A stretch of DNA of 64,000 nucleotides, from positions 17,280 to 81,279 of the forward strand of contig JBCBVV010000031.1 in NCBI GenBank assembly GCA_039817415.1, written 5' to 3'. Each line of letters starts with the position of its first letter. Positions within the stretch are counted from its first letter, which is position 1. Made by a program: the position numbers and the translations under genes. Source of the stretch: JALEFZ01 sp039817415 (GTDB lineage Bacteria; Bacteroidota; Bacteroidia; J057). The notes under the pieces are model-generated. The model was not told where the DNA came from and made no database searches. It saw only the letters and a program-made list of their open reading frames with translations. Shown here piece after piece: positions 53,237-61,722 of this stretch.

Positions 53237-54751
53237 ATGTTTGTGGCCAATGCATCCCAGATCAGGCAAGCTGACCAAATTCAAATAAATGAAAAGAAGG
53301 TACCTGGATGTATCCTAATGGAAATGGCTTCATTAAAGGCTACACATGCACTGTTGGATGAATATCCCGAACAGCATGCCTTTCTTTTTCTGGTAGGACC
53401 CGGAAACAACGGAGGAGATGGCCTTGCCATGGCAAGAATGCTTCACTTGAAAGGAAAGGAGATTCAGGTAATTCTCGCACAAGAAACAACTAGATTCAAA
53501 GGGGATGCTCAACTCAATTACAATATTCTCGCAGAACTTCCTGTACCCCTTATCCTGTTTGGAGAAGAAACTATTGAAGGAATAATTGGGTCATTTTCTC
53601 AACCCCCCATCATCGTTGATTCCTTATTGGGAACGGGTATACAGGATGAAATCAGAGAGCCGGTAAGTAGTATCATCCGATCCTTTAAAAAACAGAATTT
53701 ACCTACTGTTGCCATAGACTTACCCAGCGGCCTGAATGCCAGTTCAGGACAAGTCATCAACCAGGTTCTTGAAGCTGATTTGACCCTTACTTTCCAGCTT
53801 CCGAAGGTATGCCATGCAGTATATCCCGCAAAAGGCTATTGTGGCAAGGTAGAGGTCCTAGACATTGGAATTTGGCCTGAGGTGGTGGAGACGTTAGCCA
53901 TAAAAAGAAAATGGTTGACCCACAAATGGCTAGAAAGTCAAATTGAAGCTCGACCTGCCGATGGCCATAAAGGTACCTTTGGGCATCTTTTGGTTGTTGG
54001 AGGATCTTCAAATATGGCAGGAGCTATTGCCTTGACAGCTTATGCGGGAATGAGAGCTGGATCAGGGCTCCTTTCAGTCTTATGTCCTGAGTCATGTAAG
54101 CAAACTGTCCTTAATCTATGCCCCGAAGTCATGTGTCAGGGGGCGAAAGGAGATCATCTGTCTACTCCACATGCCTATGCTTTTGACCAGGTACAGAAGG
54201 GGAAGGATGCAGTAGTCATTGGGCCAGGCATGGGGCAGAATGAAGAATCCTATGCTTTTCTCAAGGCCATTTTACCTATGATTCAGGTGCCCTTAGTGTT
54301 GGATGCAGATGCGTTGAATATCCTTGCAGAGTATGACGATTTATGGGCTTTTCTCCCTGATCAAACCGTTCTTACCCCACATCCTGGAGAAATGAAAAGA
54401 CTGATGGGCTTAGACAATGTCAACCAGAGAAGATTGGAAAGTGCTGAACGGCTTGCACAAGATCGTGAAGTTTGTGTGGTCCTCAAGGGAGCTGGAACCA
54501 TCATATCTACCCCAGATGGTCATTCCTTTATCAATTCTAATGGAAACCCTGGCATGGCCACAGCAGGAAGTGGGGATGTCCTGACTGGGATTATAGGCAG
54601 TATATTAGGGCAGGGGTATGAAATGGGAATAGCAGCAAGCATGGGGGTCTTTCTACATGGAAGGGCAGGGGACAGAGCAGCAGCAGTTCGAGGAATGTCT
54701 TCGATGATTGCCAGAGACTTGATAGACCATCTATTCGTGGATAAAATGTGA
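53237..54751 (+). CDS. nnr: Bifunctional NAD(P)HX epimerase / ADP-dependent dehydratase
   Basis: 504 residues, full length for the fused form. The N-terminal YjeF_N epimerase half (1-215) has GPGNNGGDGLAMARML and the VDSLLGTGI and DLPSGLNASSG loops. The C-terminal YjeF_C/carbohydrate-kinase-like half (about 235-500) has HKGTFGHLLVVGGS, VIGPGMG, DADALNIL, LTPHPGEMKRL, VVLKGAGTII and GNPGMATAGSGDVLTGIIG. It repairs hydrated NADH and NADPH in the cytoplasm. It starts 18 bases after the LolC/E-like gene, so the two are probably co-transcribed. Confidence 0.96.
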   Translation: MFVANASQIRQADQIQINEKKVPGCILMEMASLKATHALLDEYPEQHAFLFLVGPGNNGGDGLAMARMLHLKGKEIQVILAQETTRFKGDAQLNYNILAELPVPLILFGEETIEGIIGSFSQPPIIVDSLLGTGIQDEIREPVSSIIRSFKKQNLPTVAIDLPSGLNASSGQVINQVLEADLTLTFQLPKVCHAVYPAKGYCGKVEVLDIGIWPEVVETLAIKRKWLTHKWLESQIEARPADGHKGTFGHLLVVGGSSNMAGAIALTAYAGMRAGSGLLSVLCPESCKQTVLNLCPEVMCQGAKGDHLSTPHAYAFDQVQKGKDAVVIGPGMGQNEESYAFLKAILPMIQVPLVLDADALNILAEYDDLWAFLPDQTVLTPHPGEMKRLMGLDNVNQRRLESAERLAQDREVCVVLKGAGTIISTPDGHSFINSNGNPGMATAGSGDVLTGIIGSILGQGYEMGIAASMGVFLHGRAGDRAAAVRGMSSMIARDLIDHLFVDKM

Positions 54752-54852
54752 ACAGGAATTGCTCTTGAATTCCGTTATTAAGCCATCCTGACAGATGACG
54801 ATTGGAGTCCCTCTCAACTGAGGGCAAATTAACCATTAGAAGAGACAAAAGG

Positions 54853-55914
54853 ATGATAGATTTATCACAAGCACGCCTGACCACCCTGGCTGTTCACAAG
54901 GTAGGTAACAAAGTACGAAACGAAGGTGTAGTCAAAGCCAAAGCATTATTTGAGCTTGACGAAACCATGACGGATGTACTACAGGATTACTTCCTGAAAC
55001 CATTTAAGGCTGAGGAGTTTTTTAAGTTTGCCCATGACACAGACATCAACCTCAATGAGGTCTATACATATTGTAAATCAATTTTTAGCGACAGCATGGA
55101 TGAGTTTTTGACTCATTCAGTTAGTATTCTCCAGCATCTTTACGGTGTTTCTGCTCATCCCCATATCAAAGGAGGAGAACTCTATGTCGCGCATTTTAGG
55201 GAGTGCGAAGTAGATGGAGTTGACCTAGAGGCTATTGGGATTTTCAAATCTGAGAATAAGGATATTTTTCTAAAAGTAGAAGGGAAGGAAGATGACGTTG
55301 ACATGACCGCTGAACATGGGATCAACGTAAAAAAATTGGATAAAGGATGCTTGGTGTTCAGGACCTTTGAAGATGATGGCTTTTCCATCCTGATGGTCGA
55401 CAAAAGCAGTGAAGACACAGCGTATTGGAGAGATGATTTCCTTCATGTAGATCGTATTCAGGATAACAGCTTCCAGACGGAAAACTTCATGAACCTGACC
55501 AAGGACTTTTGTGAGGATATTTTTGCACGTGAGCAGGATAAAAAAGAACAGGTGGTCTTCTTGAATAAATCCCTTAACTATTTCAATAAGAATAAAGAGT
55601 TTGACCTGAACGATTTCAAGGAAGAAGTACTGATACAAGACGATTACAAAGAGAAATTCGACCACTATCGCAAGGCCTATGAGGAGGAATCTGGACTCCC
55701 TCCAGCGGAAGAGGGCTTCCCTATTTCCAAGTATGCCGTTCGTTCGATGAAGAAAAACTTTAAGTCATTGATCAAGCTAGACACAGAAATCGAGATTCGA
55801 TTGAACCCCAAGCAAATTGAGCAGGCCAGTGAATACGTAGAAAGGGGCTTTGACGAACAAAGAGGAATGTATTACTACAAAGTATATTTCAACGGAGAAA
55901 TTCCTGCTGGTTGA
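54853..55914 (+). CDS. Nucleoid-associated protein, NdpA/YejK family
   Basis: 353 residues from the ATG at 54853 (AAAGG just upstream), which begins MIDLSQARLTTLAVHKVGNK; a TTG at 54802 would add an implausible leader. The NdpA pattern is seen in HKVGNKVRNEGVVKAK, SVSILQHLYGVSAHPHIKGGELYVA, FKSENKDIFLKVE, KLDKGCLVFRTFEDDGFSILMVD and YWRDDFLHV. The C-terminus binds DNA in E. coli YejK by family knowledge. Its stop abuts the end of the converging YdeI-like gene with no gap. Confidence 0.82.
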   Translation: MIDLSQARLTTLAVHKVGNKVRNEGVVKAKALFELDETMTDVLQDYFLKPFKAEEFFKFAHDTDINLNEVYTYCKSIFSDSMDEFLTHSVSILQHLYGVSAHPHIKGGELYVAHFRECEVDGVDLEAIGIFKSENKDIFLKVEGKEDDVDMTAEHGINVKKLDKGCLVFRTFEDDGFSILMVDKSSEDTAYWRDDFLHVDRIQDNSFQTENFMNLTKDFCEDIFAREQDKKEQVVFLNKSLNYFNKNKEFDLNDFKEEVLIQDDYKEKFDHYRKAYEEESGLPPAEEGFPISKYAVRSMKKNFKSLIKLDTEIEIRLNPKQIEQASEYVERGFDEQRGMYYYKVYFNGEIPAG

Positions 55915-56496
55915 TCAAGAACGATACTGATTGGCCCTAATATTTTCTTCTGCCAAACGAGCAGTTTCTTCAATCCTTTTGGATCGGGTGGCTGCTCGTT
56001 TCGCATGTAGAATCCACTCCAAAATGCCTCTTTTGGTGGATTTTGGGAAGTTTTCCCAATGGTGTGATGCATGCTGGTACTGATTGAAGGCAGTTTGCAA
56101 ATCTTCTGGTATGATAAGCGCTTCTACCTCATCTAGGGCTGTCCATGTACCTCTTTCTTTTGCCTCTTGGACCATTCTTAGCCCAGCTGCTGCCATTTTC
56201 CCTTCTTTTGTAAGCCTTTCAATCTTCTCTTTGTTGACCTTACTCCAATTGCTTTTGGGATTTCTTTGGGAGAAATATTGATAATATGATTGGGCATCTC
56301 GCTTGTTGGGCTTGCTGTCAATCCATCCATAACAAAGAGCTTCGTCAACTGCTTCAGGATAGTAGACAGAAGGCAAACCGCTGTTCTTTTTATAAATAAT
56401 GACCCAAAGTCCTTTTTCCTTGTCATGATGCTCAGAAAGCCATTTTCTCCAAGCTTCTGCGTCTCTGAACGATTGGGCGTTCTCTTTATCTGCCAT
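55915..56496 (-). CDS. YdeI/OmpD-associated family protein
   Basis: 193 residues. The family pattern is clear: FRDAEAWRKWLSEHHDKEKGLWVIIYKK, PSVYYPEAVDEALCYGWIDSKPNK, YYQYFSQRNPKSNWSKVNKEKIERL and the C-terminal SKTKRGILEWILHAKRAATR-like helix, seen here as FPKSTKRGILEWILHAKR. Members are small cytoplasmic proteins linked in some species to resistance to antimicrobial peptides. No role can be deduced here. It ends at the base next to the NdpA-family stop, converging. Confidence 0.88.
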   Translation of the reverse strand: MADKENAQSFRDAEAWRKWLSEHHDKEKGLWVIIYKKNSGLPSVYYPEAVDEALCYGWIDSKPNKRDAQSYYQYFSQRNPKSNWSKVNKEKIERLTKEGKMAAAGLRMVQEAKERGTWTALDEVEALIIPEDLQTAFNQYQHASHHWENFPKSTKRGILEWILHAKRAATRSKRIEETARLAEENIRANQYRS

Positions 56497-56657
56497 AGGA
56501 TGATATTGCTAGTCTATCCTGAATTTACATAGAATCATAGATATTCTCTATGTTCAAAATGTTGAAACTCCTGAAGCAGACTTTAGAAAAATTCCCTAAC
56601 TTATATGAAGTGGCTTACATGTGAAAAGCCCTTTCTACTACTACTTATATTGATGGA

Positions 56658-58013
56658 ATGAAAGAGACTCATAACCCAAAATCTTCTTTGGATAGGAGAG
56701 GCTTTATCAAGGCTGGAACGTTGGCAACGGGCGCTATTCTGCTTCCTGATTGGATGCAAGCCTCGCACCATATATCTGGAGATGATACCATTAAAATTGG
56801 ATTAATAGGCTGTGGCGGACGCGGAACAGGAGCCGCAGTCCAAGCTTTATCTTCTGGCCAGAATGTAAAACTGGTTGCCATGGCCGATGCCTTTCGAGAC
56901 CGCCTTGATAAATCCTTTGAAAATATTGCTTCTCAGAATTATAAAGATGCAAAAGGGAAAAAAGTGTCTGGAGATCAAATGGTTAATGTTCCAGAAGAGC
57001 AAAAATTCATAGGATTTGATGCTTACCAAAAGGTCCTCCCTCTTGTTGATGTCGTTATTCTGGCAACTCCTCCCGGTTTTCGCCCGATCCATTTCGAAGC
57101 TGCTGTGAATGCAGGCAAACATGTGTTCATGGAAAAACCTGTGGCCGTTGATGGTCCTGGTGTCAGACGAGTGCTGGAGAGCGCTAAGGTCGCCAAGGAG
57201 AAGAAGCTGAATGTAGTGGTGGGACTGCAGCGTCATTACCAAAAAGAATATACCGAATGGGTGGATAGAATTCATCAAGGAGAGATAGGTGATATCACGA
57301 CTGCCAGAGTTTATTGGAACTCAGGTGGCGTTTGGGTGAGAGAAAGGGAAGAAGATCAGTCAGAACTGGAATACCAAATGAGAAATTGGTACTATTTCAA
57401 CTGGTTGTGTGGAGATCATATTACAGAGCAACATATTCACAACCTTGATGTCGGGAATTGGGTGATGAAGGCCTATCCAGAGAAAGCGTATGGGATGGGT
57501 GGCAGAAGAATGAGGAATGGTAAGGATCATGGAGAAATCTTTGATCACCATTTTGTTGAATTTACCTATCCAGATGACAGAGTCATGATCTCCCAATGTC
57601 GCCATTGGCAGAATACACCCAATAGAGTAACGGAAAGCTTTATCGGAACCAAAGGAACTGCTCCAAGGCCCGGGAGATTGCTAGATGCCAATGGCAAAAG
57701 ACTCATGCGATATAATGCTAAAAAGGATGAGTCTCCTTATCAGATTGAGCATAATGTCTTATTCGAGGCGATTGCCAAGGGTGAATATAAGTTTGCCGAT
57801 GCAGAAAATGGTGCTTATGCAAGTTTGACTTCCATCATGGGAAGAATGGCGACCTATTCGGGTGAAGTTGTTAGCTGGGAACAAGCCCTCAATTCTGAAA
57901 TGATCCTTGCACCAGGCCTGGATAATATGAGCTGGAATTCAGATGCGCCTGTTCAACCCAAAGAAGATGGGTCTTATCATGTACCTGTTCCAGGTGTAAC
58001 TAAGGTGTATTAG
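56658..58013 (+). CDS. Gfo/Idh/MocA-family oxidoreductase with Tat signal
   Basis: 451 residues. A twin-arginine signal (SLDRRGFIKAGTLATGAILL, about 10-30) sends the folded protein to the periplasm. The NAD-binding Rossmann domain has IKIGLIGCGGRGTGAAVQAL, and EKPVAVDGPGVRRVLES carries the conserved EKP. The C-terminal domain has YWNSGGVWVRE, YYFNWLCGDHITEQHIHNLD and FIGTKGTAPRP, typical of secreted Bacteroidota members. It oxidises or reduces a sugar or inositol-type substrate with a tightly bound nicotinamide cofactor. First gene of a four-gene operon. Confidence 0.92.
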   Translation: MKETHNPKSSLDRRGFIKAGTLATGAILLPDWMQASHHISGDDTIKIGLIGCGGRGTGAAVQALSSGQNVKLVAMADAFRDRLDKSFENIASQNYKDAKGKKVSGDQMVNVPEEQKFIGFDAYQKVLPLVDVVILATPPGFRPIHFEAAVNAGKHVFMEKPVAVDGPGVRRVLESAKVAKEKKLNVVVGLQRHYQKEYTEWVDRIHQGEIGDITTARVYWNSGGVWVREREEDQSELEYQMRNWYYFNWLCGDHITEQHIHNLDVGNWVMKAYPEKAYGMGGRRMRNGKDHGEIFDHHFVEFTYPDDRVMISQCRHWQNTPNRVTESFIGTKGTAPRPGRLLDANGKRLMRYNAKKDESPYQIEHNVLFEAIAKGEYKFADAENGAYASLTSIMGRMATYSGEVVSWEQALNSEMILAPGLDNMSWNSDAPVQPKEDGSYHVPVPGVTKVY

Positions 58014-58020
58014 TGGGATA

Positions 58021-58941
58021 ATGATGAAACGAAGCCTAAATCTATTCTTATTATCCTCTTGTTTAATTCTGTCTTCGATAAGTCAAACTTCATATGAACT
58101 TTGCCTTCCAGGAACAGAAGATTGCCTGAAAATGATGGCTATTCCTGCTGGAACGGTTCAAATGGGAGATACGGGACAATATGTGCAGCTGGATTCGTTT
58201 TGGATGAGTGCAACAGAATTGCCTTATGACCTTTACTTACGGTTTGAAACCAAGGCAAAGGACAATAATACGCATAGCCTAGATTCGGCCTATTCAGTTG
58301 ATGCCGTTACCCGCCCTTCTCCTCAGTACATGGATTATGCAGATGGAATGGGGAGGCGTGGAGGTTACCCAGCAGTTGGGATGACTCAGCAAGCCGCCTT
58401 GAGATATTGCCATTGGCTATACAAAAAAACAGGAGTTTTTTACCGCTTGCCTACTGAGGCAGAATGGGAATATGCCTGTAAGGCCAATTTGGGAAGGTCA
58501 TATGATATTGATCTGTACGCTTGGCATTGGGACAACAGTGGAGAAGCGTATCATAAAGCAGGTGAAAAGAAAGCCAATGCTTGGGGATTGTATGATATGC
58601 TAGGGAACGTATGGGAATACACCCTTGATGAATACAGGGAAGACATTTACCCAAACGCTCAAGATACCTTATCCAACCCTGTCAATGAACCTTTATCACG
58701 CTATTTTAGAGTGGTAAAAGGAGGGGGCTATGATGATGATCCCGAAGAGTGTAGCTGCATCAATCGGATGAAAGCCAGTCCAACTTGGCAACAAAGAGAT
58801 CCTCAGATTCCTAAAAGTGAATGGTGGAATCCTGATTCTCCTTTTCTTGGATTTCGTATTGTACAACCTATCCAGCAGCCATCCTCTTCTGAGGTAGATG
58901 CCTTTTTTGCTCGGTTTATTCGATATACAGACAATGATTAG
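58021..58941 (+). CDS. FGE-sulfatase-domain (SUMF1-like) secreted protein
   Basis: 306 residues. Signal peptide (1-22). The formylglycine-generating-enzyme fold is recognisable from FYRLPTEAEWEYACKAN, GLYDMLGNVWEYTLDEY, VVKGGGYDDDPEECSC and SPFLGFRIVQP. The first copper-binding Cys of true FGE after the GGS motif is not in place (GGGYDDDPEE), so catalysis as a sulfatase activator is doubtful. GldK-like or other non-catalytic members of the fold exist. It lies 7 bases after the oxidoreductase and overlaps the ApbE gene by 8. Confidence 0.85.
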   Translation: MMKRSLNLFLLSSCLILSSISQTSYELCLPGTEDCLKMMAIPAGTVQMGDTGQYVQLDSFWMSATELPYDLYLRFETKAKDNNTHSLDSAYSVDAVTRPSPQYMDYADGMGRRGGYPAVGMTQQAALRYCHWLYKKTGVFYRLPTEAEWEYACKANLGRSYDIDLYAWHWDNSGEAYHKAGEKKANAWGLYDMLGNVWEYTLDEYREDIYPNAQDTLSNPVNEPLSRYFRVVKGGGYDDDPEECSCINRMKASPTWQQRDPQIPKSEWWNPDSPFLGFRIVQPIQQPSSSEVDAFFARFIRYTDND

Positions 58942-59881
58942 ATGGATCATACCCATTTTATTCTATCCTCTTTTTTCCTTTGGGCAGGAGGTGTTTGTCT
59001 TTGAACATAGGCAAATGGGAACCGAATTTAAGATTCACCTTGTAGGAAAGCAGGAAGAAGTCTGTAGATCACTAGCCCAACAGGCCTTTAACAAACTTGA
59101 TAGCCTGAATCGTGTTTTCAGCGATTATGATCCCAACAGTGAACTTTCCAGCCTCTCCCAAACCGCTGGTGGTGATACCCTAGTCCTAGTCAGTCCTGAA
59201 TTAGGTTATATCATCTCTCAGGCACAGCTGTATAGCCAGATCAGTGGAGGAGCCTTTGATATAAGCATAGGACCTTTAAGCCGTCTATGGAGAAAAGCCT
59301 TCAGGCGTCAAACCTTCCCTGATTCGAGCGACCTGGAAGCCGCAAGAGAAGTGGTTGATTATCGCTTGATAGAAATGAGCTTTTTGAAGCCAGGAATTAG
59401 GCTCCAAAAGAAAGGGATGAAATTAGATCTTGGAGGCATTGCCAAAGGCTATTCCGTGGACCTCCTTGCTGATTTATTGCTAAGAGAAGGATGTAGGAAC
59501 TTTCTGATTGACGGGGGAGGAGACATATATGCTAATGGGAATCATCCTCAAAAAGATTCATTGGGCTGGGAGATCCTTCTACCAAATGGGCAACGCAAAT
59601 ATTTGAAGAATAGAGCAGTGGCAACTTCAGGGAAGACCTACAGATTCCTAGAATGGCAAGGGAAAAGGTACAGCCACATCATTGACCCACGTACGGGGCT
59701 TGGGGTAAGCCACCATTGGACCATCAGCGTTTTTGCGTCTACCTGTATGCAAGCAGATGTATTTGCTTCCATATTCAGTGTCATGGGAAAGCTAAAAGCT
59801 GAATCTTTTTTGGCCTCCAATCATGGGCCACTCTTAGAAACATTTTTTACACCACAACAAAATCAAGAACGTCATGAATAG
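58934..59881 (+). CDS. apbE: FAD:protein FMN transferase
   Basis: 315 residues from the ATG at 58934; an upstream ATG at 58898 lies deeper in the previous gene and would precede the signal peptide. Signal peptide (1-16, MIRWIIPILFYPLFSFGQ). ApbE motifs are MGTEFKIHLVG, SDYDPNSELSSLS, GAFDISIGPLSRLWR, KLDLGGIAKGYSVDLLAD, NFLIDGGGDIYANG, SHIIDPRTG and the metal-binding TCMQADVFAS. It attaches FMN through a phosphoester to Thr or Ser of target flavoproteins in the periplasm. No obvious target is encoded nearby. Confidence 0.94.
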   Translation: MIRWIIPILFYPLFSFGQEVFVFEHRQMGTEFKIHLVGKQEEVCRSLAQQAFNKLDSLNRVFSDYDPNSELSSLSQTAGGDTLVLVSPELGYIISQAQLYSQISGGAFDISIGPLSRLWRKAFRRQTFPDSSDLEAAREVVDYRLIEMSFLKPGIRLQKKGMKLDLGGIAKGYSVDLLADLLLREGCRNFLIDGGGDIYANGNHPQKDSLGWEILLPNGQRKYLKNRAVATSGKTYRFLEWQGKRYSHIIDPRTGLGVSHHWTISVFASTCMQADVFASIFSVMGKLKAESFLASNHGPLLETFFTPQQNQERHE

Positions 59882-60779
59882 AAGAAACTTTGTCAAAGGT
59901 TCAACTTTGACTGGAGCTGCTTTGCTTGCCAGTTCAGGCCTTTCAGCATCTATGGTTACGAAAAAGCCTGCAAAGCCATTTAATTTAAAGTTCGCCCCCC
60001 ATGATGGGATGTTCAAAGAACACGCAGGTAAGAATATTCTTGACCAGCTTCAATTCATGAAGGACCAGGGTTTTGCAGCTTTTGAGGACAATGGGATGAA
60101 AAATCGTGATGTATCGCTTCAGAAGAAAATAGGGGAGAAATTGGCTTCTCACGGTATGGATATGGGGGTCTTTGTGGCTCATAAGATCCATTGGAAGGAG
60201 CCAAGTCTAGTCCTAGAAAATCACCGCGATACCTTCTTAAATGAAATCACAGAATCTGTAGAAGTCGCCAAAAGGTGTGGTGCAAAATGGATGACTGTTG
60301 TTCCAGGCTATTTAAACCTCCGTGAACAGCCTGAATATTCTACGGCAGTTTTGGTGGAAACGCTCAAGCAAGCAGCTGGAATCCTTGAGCCACATGGCTT
60401 GGTTATGGTCCTAGAACCCTTGAATTTTAGGAATCACCCCGGCTTATTTCTGACAAGAATACCTCAGGCGTATTTGATTTGTCAGGCTGTAGCTAGTCCT
60501 TCCTGCAAAATCCTTTTTGATATTTACCACCAGCAAATTCAGGAAGGAAATATCATACCCAATATCGAAGATGCTTGGGAAGAAATCGCTTATTTTCAAA
60601 TAGGAGATAACCCCGGAAGGAAAGAGCCCGGAACCGGAGAGATCAACTATTATAATGTTTTTAGAAAAATCCATGAGAAGGGCTTCAAAGGAATTCTAGG
60701 AATGGAGCATGGCAATTCGCAAAGTGGGAAGGAAGGAGAGATAGCCGTCATTGAAGCCTATCGAAAAGTTGATATCTAG
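59874..60779 (+). CDS. Hydroxypyruvate isomerase-like TIM-barrel protein with Tat signal
   Basis: 301 residues. A twin-arginine signal (MNRRNFVKGSTLTGAALLASS) precedes the barrel. Hyi-family signatures are MVLEPLNFRNHPG, ILFDIYHQQIQEGNI and FQIGDNPGRKEPGTGEINY, with a final GILGMEHGNS. Metal ligands Glu, Asp, His and Glu are all present. Hyi interconverts hydroxypyruvate and tartronate semialdehyde, but secreted relatives probably act on other small hydroxy-keto sugars. It overlaps apbE by 8 bases; with the oxidoreductase it suggests a periplasmic sugar-modifying route (inference). Confidence 0.9.
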   Translation: MNRRNFVKGSTLTGAALLASSGLSASMVTKKPAKPFNLKFAPHDGMFKEHAGKNILDQLQFMKDQGFAAFEDNGMKNRDVSLQKKIGEKLASHGMDMGVFVAHKIHWKEPSLVLENHRDTFLNEITESVEVAKRCGAKWMTVVPGYLNLREQPEYSTAVLVETLKQAAGILEPHGLVMVLEPLNFRNHPGLFLTRIPQAYLICQAVASPSCKILFDIYHQQIQEGNIIPNIEDAWEEIAYFQIGDNPGRKEPGTGEINYYNVFRKIHEKGFKGILGMEHGNSQSGKEGEIAVIEAYRKVDI

Positions 60780-60780
60780 G

Positions 60781-60813
60781 AAAAGGGCGTCATTCCCAAC
60801 AAGAATGACGCCC
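60781..60813 (-). terminator. Terminator of the lipocalin-like gene
   Basis: GGGCGTCATT (60785-60794) pairs perfectly with AATGACGCCC (60804-60813). Read on the minus strand it is followed by TTTTCC, 25 bases past the minus-strand stop; it also lies just after the plus-strand Hyi-like stop and may serve both. Confidence 0.82.
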
Positions 60814-60837
60814 CAATAAGCTGAAATATTCAGTTTC

Positions 60838-61572
60838 TTATTTCGTAGTAGACATGAGATAGGTAACGCCTCCAGCTCCCTTTTGGAGATGAAGTTCATT
60901 TTGAGTTACCTTTTTAACGTAATATTCAGTTGTCTTTCCTCCTACTACTAAGATGATCTCCCCAGTCTTTTTGCCCATGATCCATGTTCCTTCAGCTTCT
61001 ACTCCCAAAAAGGAATAGGTATAGGTTCCATTAGCTCGAAAATCATAAGAAGCTTCCATGACCGGTTTCGCATCTGCCATGCTATCCCCCGCTTTGATGC
61101 GTTTTTGAATGTGCCATAGTTTGACAAGCTGATTTTTGGTGATGGCGACGCCACTAGCAATTGGCTTTTCAGGGATGGTATAAATGGGATCAATTCGCTT
61201 AAAGACAGCATATATGTCTACAACCTCTATTACCAATTCATTCTTTGTGAGTCTGATGATTTTGACGGTTTCTCTTCCCCCTCTATCTGCTTCGTCATAC
61301 ATTTCAGTAAGCTCTTTATTCACTGACCAATTTCCATAGAAAGGAGCATCTCCATTCATATTTTGACAGTATCTTCCATCATTATCGTATTGAAGGACAG
61401 TCTTGTCAAGCATCATTTTAAAGAGATCTTGCTGGCTATCTGTAAGTTCCTTTTTTTGCTCTTCTGCCAGGCCTGTGAACTCCCAGGCTCCTACAAACAT
61501 GGCTCTCGTTTGAGAGAATCCTGTGGAGGATATCAAAATGATAAGTAGAAATGTAAGGCTGCGGTAATTCAT
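60838..61572 (-). CDS. Secreted lipocalin-like protein with two related domains
   Basis: 244 residues. Signal peptide (1-20, LTFLLIILISSTGFSQ). Two lipocalin-like half-units follow: about 26-110 (VGAWEFTGLAEE, LQYDNDGRYCQN, GNWSVNKELTEM, VKIIRLTKNELVIEV) and about 165-244 (YDFRANGTYTYSFL, EGTWIMGKKTGEI, YYVKKVTQNELHLQ). The GxW and NELxL signatures recur, implying an internal duplication. No ligand or function can be assigned. Transcribed alone, with its own terminator. Confidence 0.72.
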   Translation of the reverse strand: MNYRSLTFLLIILISSTGFSQTRAMFVGAWEFTGLAEEQKKELTDSQQDLFKMMLDKTVLQYDNDGRYCQNMNGDAPFYGNWSVNKELTEMYDEADRGGRETVKIIRLTKNELVIEVVDIYAVFKRIDPIYTIPEKPIASGVAITKNQLVKLWHIQKRIKAGDSMADAKPVMEASYDFRANGTYTYSFLGVEAEGTWIMGKKTGEIILVVGGKTTEYYVKKVTQNELHLQKGAGGVTYLMSTTK

Positions 61573-61670
61573 TTGTGTCGTTGTTAGAATTTGTATTGGC
61601 TTGAAAAGAAATAATCATTTCTCAACAATCCTAAATATTCTCAAAGAGAAAAATATACTGGTTCCTAACT

Positions 61671-61698
61671 AAAAAGGCTACCTTTTCACAGGTAGCCT
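61671..61698 (-). terminator. Terminator of the nucleotidyltransferase gene
   Basis: AGGCTACC (61675-61682) pairs with GGTAGCCT (61691-61698); the preceding A-run gives TTTTT on the minus strand. 25 bases past the stop at 61723. Confidence 0.85.
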
Positions 61699-61722
61699 CC
61701 TAATCTATTTAAGTAGCTGTGC

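Noticed and set aside
58021..58941. Sulfatase-activating formylglycine enzyme
   Set aside because: The first copper-ligand Cys after the GGS motif is absent and no sulfatase gene is present in the window.
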